Below, piece by piece: positions 21,188 through 33,117 of a stretch of 64,000 nt of DNA. The translations under genes were made by a program, and so were the position numbers. Under the pieces are notes generated by a model. The model was not told the DNA's origin and did no database searches. It saw only the letters and a program-made list of their open reading frames with translations. How positions within the stretch are numbered: position 1 is the first letter of the stretch; each line of letters opens with the position of its first letter. The stretch is from Adiantum capillus-veneris (taxonomy: Eukaryota; Streptophyta; Polypodiopsida; Polypodiales; Pteridaceae): positions 7,949,497 to 8,013,496 of the forward strand of contig CM043964.1 of the NCBI GenBank assembly GCA_014529385.2, given 5' to 3'.

Positions 21188-22272
21188 TCAGATCGAGGCT
21201 CGGGACAGCACTGCAGGAGGCTAGAGTCACCAGCTCAGATTGGAGTGAAATTCGACAGGCGAAGATACGGCCCCAAATCTCGTGGGAAAAGCCCTAAGGG
21301 CTAGGTGTGCTCAGAATTTCATTCTGAGGTCATCTCGGCCACCGTTCGGCTTCGACAAAGGTCTGCGCAGGCCATTTTCGACTACGTGGTCTCGGCGGGT
21401 GCAGATCGGACTCTGCAAATTTGGGGTTTTTGGCCTACAACTGCAGGTGCTGAGGATATCGACACTCCCAGAGTGTTGATTTGTGGCTGTCTACACATCG
21501 AAGGACGGCTCACAGTTCTTGGAGGCGTGTCACATACGACACAGGCGCATCTACACACAGACTGTAGGCGACATCCACTAGCTCATCAGGTAGCTTGTGT
21601 TTGCTGCTTGATATTCCAGATTTCATCCTGACATTGCAGGTACTTCCACATGGGATGTATTGTCAGAGATGATGTATGTCTGTTGAGGGTTTGCTGGCTG
21701 TGAGTCACGCAGCAAACAACCGCCGCAGCGGTTACAGCATACAGTGGGAAATTTGTGGATGTATGACTTTGTGGGAAGTCTATGTACTGTCAGATTTACT
21801 GCAGCCTTTTGTTGAGGGTCGAGTGAGGTTTTATTGAGCTGGGGGATTCTCGAATGTTGAGATCCTTTCGGTGATACAGGTCTTGGAGCGATCCCTCGAG
21901 CACCCTTAGATAGGCAGCTAGGATGTATTGACTGTGAGTTAGACAGTTGGGATTGCATCTTTGCTTTACTTCCGTTGAGGCATTGTCGCAGTCTATGCTT
22001 ATAGGACAGTGACAGGACAGTGAGAGACAGTACAGGTGCAGGACAGGTTTACCCGTAGCTTACAGTGTCAGAGAGACAATCTTTTTGAGCTGTTTTTTGG
22101 TCTGTTTTTGAGTACACTAGAGCCATTTTACAAAGGAGACTCTGTCGAAATTTATGCAGAATCTAAAGCTTTTTTGGTTCCTTTGACAGGTTGATATTGG
22201 TTCAGAGGTCAATTTACAGGGGAAAGTCTGCCGAATTTTTCCCAGGAAAGTAAACCATTGTGAAGCGTAGCT
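21188..22272 (+). other. copia-2 leader, 1.1 kb
   Basis: Unusually long untranslated leader for a copia element. It contains two blocks (21811-21907 and 22219-22244) shared with the leader of the Tat-type gypsy at 53872-53962 and 54082-54107. Reading frames inside it show no domains. Confidence 0.7.
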
Positions 22273-25200
22273 ATGGCTGGATCACATGACACTGCTCTTT
22301 ACAATATCAAGAAGCTGGATGGAACCAATTTCCCATTGTGAAAGAAGCAGATTTGGCACGTGTTGGTACAAAAGAAGCAAATAAAACCTATAAAGATCAA
22401 GGGGATAAAACCAGAAGATATGGACGAAGATGAATGGAGCAAAATGGATTAATTGGCACTTTCTACCATTATGCTGACTTTGGCAGAAAGCGTTTACTTC
22501 AATGTAGTAGACGAGATTTCGGCTTATCAAGCATGGTTAAAGCTGAGTGATCTTTATAAGAAGCAGAGTGCAGCTTCACAGGTATACTGGCTTAAGAAGC
22601 TTGTTGACTTGAAGATGAAAGAAGGGACACCTATGTCCAATCATCTGAATGAATTCAACACAATCTACAGTCAGTTGTCAGCTCAAGGTGTCAAGTTTGA
22701 TGAACCTGTTAGAGCTATGTTCCTGTTGATCACATTGCCGAAAAGTTGGGACACTTTTCGCACAGCTTTGAGTAATTCTGCACCTCCAGATGGTTTAAAC
22801 ATAGCAGGTGTAGAAGGAAGTCTGCTTACTGAATAAACCAATAGAAAGACAATGGACAAAGGCAAAGGAATAGCCTTAGTTGTCAGGGGAAGGACCAAAG
22901 AAAAGTACACAGGTGGAAAGAGGAATCAGTCTCGTAGCAAGTCCCGCAGTGCTAAAGGCAAGAGTGACATAGAATGCTACCATTGTGGCAAGAAGGGTCA
23001 CATGAAAAGAGACTGCAGAGAATGGAAAGCAGAAAAAGGCAAAGAGAAAGCTGGAGACCATGGTGAGAAGAACAAGTCCTCAGTGAAGATTCAAGAAATA
23101 AATGTGACAAACACTGTTGCAGAGGATGACACTCTAGTGTCAGGAGACATCTACCTCTTGAAGAATACAATGGACTCAGCTCTTCTTACAGCATCTGATG
23201 GAAATGCACTGAGTGACTGGATTATAGACTCAGGGGCATCACTTCATGTGTCTCCAAACAAGGAGTGGTTTACCTCTTATGTGACCACTAAAGATCATGT
23301 TCGGCTAGGCAATGGGCAGACATGTGAGATCTTAGGTGTTGGAGATGTACAATTGAAGTTTCAGAATGGCTCTTCTTTCACGCTGAAGAATGTGAGACAT
23401 GTTCCCGCAATTACAAAGAGCTTGATCAGCACAGGTTTACTTGATGATGCTGGCTACGTCACCACTTTTGGACAGAACATGTGGAAGATATCCAAGGGTT
23501 CTATGACAGTAGCACATGGAGTAAAGTTTGGAGGACTCTACATGATTTATGTATCAAATGTCTCTAAAAATGTAATCAATGTAACCGAGTAGCCGAACGT
23601 TTCTTTGTGGCATAGCCGGTTAGGACATATGTCCAAGAAGGGAATGGAAATCTTGTCTCGTTCTGGTTATTTGCCTGGCTTTTCATTTAATGATTTTGAA
23701 TTCTGTTAACATTGTCTGTATGGTAAGCAAACACTGCATCCACATAAGCATAGAAGCAATAGAAGAGATACACAGTTGGCACTTGTTCATAGTGATTTGT
23801 GTGGACCTATGCCTAACCTATCTCTAGGGGGAGCTTCTTACTTTATGACATTTATAGATGATTACTCGAGGAAAGTATGGGTTTACTTTCTCAAGCACAA
23901 GGATGAAGCGTTTAGTGTTTTCAAAACGTTTGTGACACTTGTGGAGAATCAGAGTGGCAAGAAGCTTAAATGCTTACGCACTGACAATGGTGGAGAGTAT
24001 GTTTCAAAGGCCTTTCAGGACTTTTGTGAGTCAAAAGGTATAAAACGTGAACTTACTGCTCCTTACAATCCTCCTCAAAATGGTGTTGCTGAGAGGATGA
24101 ATAGGACCATACAAGAGAAGGTCAGAAGTATGCTGTCTAATGCACATATGCCAAATGGGTTTTGGGCTGAAGCTGTATCAACAGCTGTTCATCTTGTAAA
24201 TTGATCTCCTAGCAAGGTTTTGCAGAAGGATTCAATGCTAGAGATGGTATGGTCAGGCAAAATGCCCTCATACAAGCATCTCAGAGTCTTTGGCTGTGAG
24301 GCATATACTCATGTTCCAAAGGAATTTAGGAACAAACTTGAGCCAAAGAGTAGAAAGTGCATCTTTCTAGGCTATGGTAATTCTGGTGAGATGGGGTACA
24401 GACTTTGGGATCCCGAATCCAGAAAGGTTGTCTGCAGCAATGATGTTCACTTTAATGAATCCAAATATCATTCTAAACCAGAGAGGGTTGAGGAGATTAG
24501 AAGAGTTGTCTTCGAAGAAGATGGACCTGCACGTGCAAGACAAAATGTCAGGGCTCAAGAGGAGCAAGGACATGATAGATTGGAACCACAGGTTGTGGCT
24601 GAGCCTGAGCCACCTATTGTGCGTAGATCTGGACGTGTCACGCGACCTCCTGATAGGTTTTTTCCATCTATGAACTATGTCATGTTAACTGATTGCAATG
24701 AGCCTTCATGTTACAAGGAAGCAGTGCAAATGAAGGACTCCGGGAATTGGCAATTGGCCATGCAGTCAGAGATGACAGCTCTGCATAAAAACCAGACATG
24801 GAAGCTAGTTAAATTACCACAGGGCAAAAAGGCTCTACCCTGTAAATGGGTTTACAGGTATAAGATCACCGCTCATGATAGTCAGCCAAAGTACAAAGCA
24901 AGTCTTGTTGCCAAGGGCTTTAAGAAAGAACAAGGCATTGACTTTGATGAAGTCTTCTCTTCGGTGGTCAAAAATGACTACATTGAGATGCTTTCTTGCA
25001 TTGGTTGCCATATTAGATTTGGTGTTGCACCAAATGGATGTCAAGACAACGTTCTTGCATGGTGATTTAGATGTGGAAATTTACATGCAGCAGCCAGAAG
25101 GGTTTGTTGAGAAAGGCAAGGAAGATTGGGTATGCCAGTTGTTAAAGAGTCTTTATGGCTTAAAACAATCACCGAGGGCATGGTACCATAAATTCCACAA

Positions 25201-26254
25201 GTTTATGCTTTCTCAAGGCTACAAACGTAGTGAGTTCGATCACTGTCTATATACAAAGAAGGCTAAGGATGGCCGTTGGCTGATCCTTATTTTGTATGTG
25301 GATGACATGTTGATTGCTGGCAAGCACTTGGAAGAAATTTCAGCTTTGAATTCGAAGATGGCAAAATCGTTTGACATGAAAGACATGGGTGAGGCAAGTC
25401 ATATACTTGGTATGCGCATTGAGAGAGACAGATCAAAGAAGTCGATTTGGTTATCTCAAACAGAGTATATTGACAAGGTTTTGCAACGTTTCAATATGGA
25501 GAAGGGAAAGGCATTGAGTGTTCCATTGCCACCATATGTGAAACTTAGCAAACAAGATTGTCCTGTGTCTGAGGAAGAACAAGCTGAAATGGATAAGATT
25601 CCATATGCGTCTGCAGTGGGTAGTTTGATGTATGCAATGATTGCTACTCGCCCAGACATTGCATTTGCAGTGGGAGTAGTAAGTCGATACATGTCAAACC
25701 CAAGCAAGAAACATTGGGAGGTAGTGAAAGGAATATTGAGATACCTGAAAGCTACAAAGAGTATGCGTATATGCTATGGGAGTCAGGAGCTAAGTGTAAA
25801 GGGTTTTACAGACTCAGATTATGCAGGTGACTTAGACAACCGAAGGTCTACGTCAGGGTATGTCTTTACATTGGCTGGTGGAGTAGTATCATGGCGTTCT
25901 AGATTACAAGATTGTGTTACTCAGTCTACTACAGAGGCTAAATATGTTGCAACATCAGAGGCATGCAAAGAATCAATTTGGCTTAATCGACTAGTAACAG
26001 ATTTGGGAATCAAAGAAGAGATGCCTGTGTTATATTGTGATAGTCAAAGTGCTATACAATTGGCTCGCAATCCAGTTTATCACTCAAAGACAAAGCATGT
26101 GGATGTGAAGTATCATTTCATCAGGGAAATGCTCGAGGATAAGAAACTTCAGCTTGTCAAAGTTCACACCACAGAAAATCCTGCTGATCTACTTACAAAA
26201 GGACTTCCCTCAGAGAGCTTTGCGCATTTTCGCAAGCAGTTAGGTGTAGGGTAG
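22273..26254 (+). pseudogene. copia-2 gag-pol polyprotein, broken
   Basis: Starts MAGSHDTALYNIKKLDG. In one frame to about 24975, then shifted by one base. Order: UBN2-like gag (MKEGTPMSNHLNEFN), knuckle CYHCGKKGHMKRDC, protease WIIDSGASLHVS, pre-integrase WHSRLGHMSKKGM, and integrase with intact D-D-E (VHSDLCGP, LRTDNGGEY, NGVAERMNRT). RT follows with LYVDDMLIAG, then RNase H (TDSDYAGD, TTEAKYVA, YCDSQSAIQLA), ending TENPADLLTKG. In-frame stops lie near 22339 (TGA), 22450, 22834, 23590, 23707 and 24202 (TGA, at HLVN*SPSK). A one-base gain near 24975, inside an A run, shifts the RT. Catalytic residues of all enzymes survive, so decay is recent relative to the LTR-B region. Confidence 0.93.
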
Positions 26255-26332
26255 TACATCACTTCTCTACATCTCTTGTATATTAGCTTGCATAGTAGCT
26301 TCTCTCACACTTAAAGTACCACATTGGACTTT

Positions 26333-26342
26333 AAGTGGGAGG
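26333..26342 (+). promoter_or_regulatory. polypurine tract of copia-2
   Basis: AAGTGGGAGG one base before the 3' LTR. Confidence 0.85.
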
Positions 26343-26343
26343 T

Positions 26344-26535
26344 TGTTGGGGTATAAAGCCCAATGTGGTCGCCCAGGTAAGTGGACGGGCCGCCAGGTAT
26401 GTACACATATTCTTTTGTAAAAACCTAATAAGAACTCACTATGCTCTACACATTATAGTAGAGCGAGTTCACCATTTCGTTGCGCTCTTCTTCTCGCACT
26501 CTCTCTCGCGTCGCACTTCCACTCGTACTCCTTCA
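26344..26535 (+). repeat. 3' LTR of copia-2 (192 bp)
   Basis: TGTTGGGG...CCTTCA, same length as the 5' LTR, followed by GAAAG. Confidence 0.93.
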
Positions 26536-26966
26536 GAAAGAACTCCATATCCTTCTCCAAGCTTGAAAAGTTGAGAGCATACACCAACAACTCTTGGCTA
26601 TGGAATGCAAATCCAATCCAGATCCATGCGCCAAAGTGCAAGCTTTCCATCTTCTTCATCTCCATTACTATACTAAGAAACAAGAGTAATATCAAGTGAG
26701 GACTCTATGTATTTCTCGTAAGAATATTTCTTCTTCCTCTTCCCTATCCTCATTCCCTGCTAGCTCTCTCCACCTTTGAAGGTGTTTGAGGGCTTGGGAA
26801 TGAGGCCAGGGACAAGTTAATGCTTTCATTAGATTAAGTTAAGGACAATAATCTTGGTGCATGAAGCTTTCCATCTTAATTGCACCAACGAGATCTCAAG
26901 GCACAAATCTTGTATTGTACCAAGTTTTGCTACTATCCATGCCATAGTCAAATTTCACTATATTAA

Positions 26967-28794
26967 TGTCATAAAATTTAATATCTAACTAACCCAAATG
27001 ATTTTTTTAATATTAAATTGACTATTTAATGTGGGAGAATAAACAAGAACAAGAGTTAGAATATAGACATGTGCTTATGGATCTATCTCAGCACGAGACC
27101 AAAGTCAATGGGTCCAAATGAGAGATGGTCTGTTAAAGAGCAATGCTAGCTAATGGAGCTTGAAAGAACTTAGAGTGAGCGTCATTAAAGATCTCCAAAG
27201 GTTAGTGTTAAAAGTCCTTAGACCTCGGACATTATGCAAGCTAGGGCCTAGCTTGAGGTGGGAACCCAACCCAAGCTTGAGGTGCTTGTCGTGCTTGCTG
27301 CCTAAGGTCTCAGGGATTTCACTATGTAAAAATTGCCTATAGCTTGTGCAAACAAGATGTTCTTAAATAATCCCTTAGATGTATATTTTCAAGTATTATA
27401 TGTACTCTTTATATATGCATTTTTGTGAAAAAACTAGCCCATTATGTATGAAAATTTTAACTTTCTCAATTGAACAACCCTTTATGTAAGTACTTTTTTT
27501 TGTAAATATACCTAATTATAAATCCCTTATTTTGTTCGCATGTGCTATCTTACATAGTTCCTAGTGGACTCCCCGGGACTAAGGTGCTTTCTAACTAAGG
27601 TGCTTGAGGCTCTTGTCATGCTTGATGATTAAGGTGCTTGAGGGGCTTCATGACTAAGGTGCTCAAGGGGTGAAGTGTTCCAAATTCAACATGATCCCTA
27701 CAAGAAGGGGGACGAGCCCTAAAGCTAGGGGCATGAGAGAGAACACACACATACTCACTCAAGGCAATCCCAAGACCTAAGAGGCAATAAGAACATATGT
27801 CAAGCACCTACACATGCTGCCCTCATGTAGTGCGTAAAGCCTATTGGTTGATCTCTAAAGGGGTCCAATGAGAATTTAGTTTATTTAATTAAATTTTTAA
27901 GCATTATTCAAGTACTCTCTCTCAAAGGGGAAAGGAGGACACTTGTCCAAATTCTACCATGGTTGCTTGATATGTCTAATGCATGTGATTGGCTAGTCTA
28001 GAGGAGGTCCAAGAGGGGTCGATCCAAGAAAGGAGGGGGATAGCTTGACCATGTACACTCTCTCTCACTCACACACACATTCATTCTCATGGTGTGTTGA
28101 GTAAGAAATCCATCTCCTTCTCCAAGCTTGAGAAGTTGAGAGCCTACACCAACAACTATTGGCTATGGAATGCAAATCCAACCAAGAGCCATGCTCCAAA
28201 GTGAAATCTTGCCATCTTCTTCATCTCCATTACTATGCTATTATGCTATTCTAATAAAGAGGAGTAATATCAAATGACGAGTCTACGTCTTTCTTGTAAG
28301 AATACTTCTTCTTTCTCTTCCCTACCCTCATTCCCTACTAGCTCTCTCCATCTTTGAAGGTGTTTGAGGTCTTGGAACTGAGGCCAGGGACAAGTTAATG
28401 CTTTCATTAGATTAAGTTAAGGGCATAATCTTGGTGCATGAAGCTTTCCATCTTCATTGAACCAATGAGGTCTCAAGGAACACAAATCTTGTATTGTACC
28501 AAGTCTCTCTATATGGGAGAATCTATAATACAAAATCCTTTTAGAGGGGGGACTGGCTCCAAGTAAATCCGGTCCTCAACTGTTGTCAATTTCTCTAAAT
28601 CCTCTCTCTCTCTCTCTGTGTGTGTGTCTCTTTTACAAGTATTGTTCATGCCAAGCTAATTAGGTGTAATGTTCATTTTTCTACTTTTAATCAAGTACTC
28701 TTCTTATGCTCCTTAAATAACCCTCTTAAAAGAAATGTTCACTATGGTTATTTAAATTCCGCTACTATCCTTGTCATAGTCATATTCCATTACA
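26967..28794 (+). repeat. LTR-B, second copy of the LTR-A family
   Basis: Begins TGTCATAAAATTTAATATC only six bases after LTR-A ends. It follows LTR-A throughout, apart from a 277-bp insertion at 27309-27585, an extra segment of about 257 bp at about 28504-28760, and a much shorter CT/CA microsatellite near 28058-28080. It ends near TTCCATTACA. The adjacent LTR-LTR arrangement lacks an internal region between the copies. Confidence 0.8.
27309..27578. mobile_element. candidate MITE inside LTR-B (about 270 bp)
   Basis: AT-rich segment absent from LTR-A at the same point. It is flanked by CTAAGGT on both sides (27302-27308 and 27579-27585). Its ends CTCAGGGATTTCACTATGTAA and the reverse complement of the other end (TCCCGGGGAGTCCACTAGG, then AACTATGTAA) are similar but imperfect inverted repeats. 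No coding capacity. Confidence 0.55.
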
Positions 28795-28825
28795 TTGATA
28801 TTAGAGATTGGTAATGGCTAGAGTA

Positions 28826-29565
28826 ATCCAGGTTTCTTCCCTCTATCATACTTGGTCTTTTGGCATATCACACATTTTGAAACATACTCTTGTATGTCCA
28901 CTTTCATGGTGGGCCAATAAAAATACATCTACTCCTTGAAGAGTAGGTTGAATCTCTCTAGGCCTCCCATAGGGAGGAGCATGGGATTCATAGATCACTT
29001 TCTCACGCAAAGGGAGTGAGTAACACATAGCCTATTTTCATGGAGAAGATAACCATCCTGCAAGGTGAATGGTTCCTTTTTCTTTCCTAAGGCAAGGGCT
29101 GACATTATGCCTTTAAAGTCAGGGTCAATAGCGTACTGGAAGATAGATCATTATGAGTTGCTATAGACACCGCATTTAACCTCGATCGTCATGATGGTGA
29201 ATCGGCCACTTGATCATGCTTACCAAAAATATGAGAAATATGAAATTGAATTGCGAAAGAAAATTTGCTCACCTCATTTGTTTGTCGGAGAGCTTGGTTT
29301 GTGTCATGACGTATTTGAGACTTTGGTGGTCCGTTTGTAAGATGAATGGAGTCCCCAATAAATAGTGCTTCCAAGTGTCAAGGGCATGTAGGACAGCTAG
29401 TAGCTCCTTCTCGTAGATGCGCAATACTCACTCGTTAGATTTGATGCTTCAACTCTCATATGCTATGGCATGCCCTTCTTGAAGCAAAAATGCTCCAAGG
29501 AAATCTCCACAAGCATCATATTGGACCTCAAATGGTTTTGAGAGATCCGGTAGTGTAAGTAGAGG
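28826..29565 (-). pseudogene. gypsy RNase H and integrase zinc-domain remnant
   Basis: Read leftward: YDACGDFLGAFLLQEGHAIAYES, then YEKELLAVLHALDTWKHYLLG, FILQTDHQSLKYVMTQTKLS and FHIFGKHDQVAD, the gypsy RNase H. It is followed after frame changes by YFYWPTMKVDIQEYVSKCVICQKTK, the integrase HHCC domain. Several stops and shifts. Orientation is opposite to LTR-A and LTR-B, so it belongs to another element. Confidence 0.82.
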
Positions 29566-31481
29566 AATCCCAAAATTCAATCAAGCCAAACCGAGCGAAC
29601 TATAAACCGAGCAAAACCCTTGAAGTTTCTGATACCTATCCACAAAATGGCCAACTCACAATTTTAGGGTTGTTGTTAATTGGATACAATAGGAGATAAT
29701 GTGCGCAGTGGATAGGGCATTTTACATGTAGGACACTACAAATTTCAAGTGAAAAGTAGGTGTCTGTAGCATGTATATATGTTTGGAATCCATAACACAA
29801 TAGAAGAAAGAGGATAGGGTTTCACATACATATAAGGAGCTATAGCTTTTTGGTAAAAGTAGGTTTTTGGACCTTATATAGATGCCTCTAACTAGGGCAT
29901 TGAATACAAGTAGGATCTAAAGCTTTTACTGAGAGTAGGCAACATGACCATGTGTGGATATCTGTAGTCCATAGCGTGTAGCACTTTTTGGCTTAGCCAA
30001 TGCACTTGCACTATTCCGTAATATGTAACGAGAGACTTAGAGGATGATGCTAGGTTTGCCTAGCTTTGCATACACATGTTTTTAAAAACAAAACAAACAA
30101 ACAAAACCACAAAAATCCAAACAAATAAAAAATCACAAAGTCTAAAAAGAAATGTTTTCTTTTATGCCTGATTTTCTGTTTTATTGAAAACAAAACAAAC
30201 AAAACAAAAACAAACAAAATCCTATAAAAATTAGGAGTAGGTCCCTACATGTACTTTGTAGGGTGTGTGGATTTTATTTTGCAGAGTAAATTAGAGATGT
30301 GGCCACTTGGAGTGCTGAAAAGTGTAGTGGTGTTGAAGCTGTACCTGGGGATCCAAATTAATGGAAGCTTTCAAGTAAATAAACAGGTGGTTCCGTTCCA
30401 ATTCTAATGTTGCTTTGTGTTAAAAGAAATTATGTTTAAGAAATGTTAAGTCAATGTGGAAATTAACATGATACTTTTTAAAGTATTTTGAACTTCTTAG
30501 CTTAGTAGTTTATACAGTTGAACTATTTTTCTTTAGTTTGACTTATTGGTTAAGAGTTTTTGACTGGGTTCATTGGTAGCTAAAAGGGATACTACAGATG
30601 ATTAATTAATATAAGTATTGCAACTAAACTAAGTTCTAGCTTAATCGATTTATGATCTTAATATTGATTTAACAACTTTGGAAGTGTAGTAGGTCTATAT
30701 GGTTAGGTTTTGTCCCTTGACCTTAGCTCGCAGTAGTAAGTGTGGAATGCATGTTTGAATGAATAAAATAAAAAAAGGAAAATGCAAGTCCAATGTGGCT
30801 TTTAAAACATTAAAAAAGTAAACAACTTAAAAAAATCTATGTGAGAAAATGCTTGACTGATTGCAATAAATTACAAGAATGAAAATAATAAAAACAGAGA
30901 GGGAAATTTTAGGTCGGTTCATGACTTCCTTATTAGTAATTGCTATTACAGTTCTTATATGTTAAGATTTGGGAGATGTTACCTCTGTACAGACTTAAAA
31001 CATGGAAGGGGGTGTTCTCATTATTAAACGGTAAGAAATTTATTGACTAGATTTGGTAAGGTTTCCATATTTATATTAACTAATCACCTTAAGTATGTAC
31101 TTCTTAGTTACTTGTGACCAATAAGGGATTTTTGACCTGATAATGTCTACAATTGATCAGTTAGTTCAATTATATAACTGGCTGTATTAATTAGTTCAAT
31201 TTACTATGGTTAGTACATTTTAATTTACACTGACTATGTGTCAATTTAATAAAAATGTGGGATTGAAAATGTGTTTTTTTATATATTTTGAATGGAATCA
31301 CTAGTGTTAGTGTGTTGTGTTTTAAAATATTGTGTCGTTTGCAGTTAAGGAGAGGAGGCAATTATTTTTCAAAGTGTAGCTGTAAAGGTGGGAGTTGCAA
31401 CAATTTAATGAAGTTCATTTACAATGTCGAAGATATTTTCTTGTTCGTCGAGGACGACTTCATATTCCAGTGGGGGAGAAA
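29566..31481. other. AT-rich stretch, no gene seen
   Basis: AAAC-rich simple sequence near 30080-30220. The end, GTCGAGGACGACTTC then a purine run, resembles the end of a gypsy internal region. No domain was recognised in any frame. Confidence 0.4.
31471..31481 (+). promoter_or_regulatory. probable polypurine tract of a gypsy element
   Basis: CAGTGGGGGAGAAA follows TCGAGGACGACTT and precedes TGTAGAGCCC, the usual junction of a plus-strand gypsy 3' LTR. Confidence 0.6.
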
Positions 31482-32726
31482 TGTAGAGCCCAAGACTCTT
31501 TAACATTTTGTACTGAACTTGGGTCAATTTGGGATATGCATGGGCATGTTAGAAGCATTTGCATTTTAAATCATTGCACATGTATGCCTGTTTAACATGA
31601 TTTGATGATGTCACATATAAATGATTAGATAATATTTTAAAGCATTTGCTGATGTTTACATTAAACTTTGAAAGCTATGTTAGTTCTTGTAAGGGAAGTT
31701 CATAAGTTTACGACCTAGTTTGGCCATTTTCGATTAGGGAGAGATGTAATGTTTAATGATGAAGAGAGAGTTTTAGGAGTTTAGTATGATGCGAGAGATA
31801 AATTGAGTTCAATTTTAGCTGAAGTAGATCTTTGAAGTCTCTTGAGTTTTCCTTAACTTGTGTTTAATGCATGTTAGTTGGTCGAAATTGTAAAATCCTT
31901 GTTAATTTTTGAGCTTGCCTTTAGGGAAACAAGGAAAATTCACACCAGTGTGGGAATAATTACTGATAAAAGCTTTAGATTTTGACTTAAAAACCGGCCG
32001 TGCGAGTTTCAAGATTGGCCTTAGTGTTACTAGTTAGAGAAATTGTAGTGTTCTAGCTTTGCTAATGCCTAGTCCGACTGAAAGTGCAGTAATGAGGTCT
32101 TGAGTTCCATTTTAGTCAAAGTGGATCTTCGAAATTACTTGGGATTGTTCTTTATGGAAACCCGATAGGGTGCAATGGAGAGAAACAAAGGTTCTCAATT
32201 TCAAATGTGTGGCGGACTAGAGAAGACTTACCAAGAACCAAGATGTCTTAAGTTTAATGCTTGTCGGATAGATCATTTGAGGTCTCACGAGATTGCCCCT
32301 ACGCAATTAAACAAAACCATAAGAGGTGGGGATAGGGTCTTGGAGACCATGGGAGAAGAGTTAAAAATTAATAATAATAATAAAAAGTTGTTTTTTTGTT
32401 ATCTGGCAAAAGCGAAGAGCCGCCAAAAGAGAGAGAGGGGGCGAGTGGGAAAAAACACCGGCAGAAGGGGGTGCGCAGGTAGTTAGGGAGCGTTAGTGAG
32501 AGAAAGAGTCTATGTGTATATGGGTAATATAGGAAGAGAGAGAATTACTCTGTGTGTGTGTGTAGTAAGAGAGAATGAATTTATTGTAGCGCTGATCTGG
32601 GGAGAGAGAGCGTGAATTTCCCTTGGTTATTGGGAGAATAACAAGAATAGTAAGAGAGAAGGTGCATCAATTTAGCCAAGAGAAAAGAAAATGAGAGCTT
32701 GAATGTGTGTGCGCATGTTGTTTATT

Positions 32727-32889
<163 letters not shown>

Positions 32890-32986
32890 CTTCTACATTC
32901 TGTGTTATGGCAAGAGTCAAGTAGAAAGAGAGAGAATACTGTGTATATCATTGCCTTAGAGATGTGTGTGTGAGCAATTCAAAACT

Positions 32987-33117
<131 letters not shown>

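Larger units (their letters stand above)
20982..26535 (+). mobile_element. copia-2: complete LTR retrotransposon, 5554 bp
   Basis: Both LTRs are 192 bp (20982-21173 and 26344-26535) and differ at about ten sites by eye, near 95% identity. It has a 5-bp GAAAG target duplication, a Met-tRNA primer site at 21176, a polypurine tract at 26333 and a gag-pol of Tnt1-like type. The gag-pol has at least six in-frame stops and one frameshift. It lies inside LTR-A next to a microsatellite. Confidence 0.95.
19910..26960 (+). repeat. LTR-A of a gypsy family, split by copia-2
   Basis: Begins TGTCATAAAATCTAATATC directly after the purine tract TTCAAGAGAGAGATAA. The LTR occupies 19910-20981 and 26541-26960; the middle is copia-2 plus its target duplication. 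The second part continues exactly where LTR-B continues, which confirms the split. A CT/CA/CG microsatellite of about 230 bp (20732-20959) is far longer than at the matching place in LTR-B. Confidence 0.85.

Noticed and set aside
21305-21631. 108-aa frame with the words SAGADRTLQIWG, WD40-like
   Set aside because: Short, in an element leader, no repeat of the motif, frame not shared with other elements.
21623-21958. Minus-strand frames with SPKGS..RIPQLNK, also at 53735-53959
   Set aside because: They are the antisense of the shared leader block; the homology is real at DNA level but there is no reason to think it is coded.
29189-29374. Separate small minus-strand gene
   Set aside because: Recognised as gypsy RNase H in shifted frames and merged into the remnant 28826-29565.
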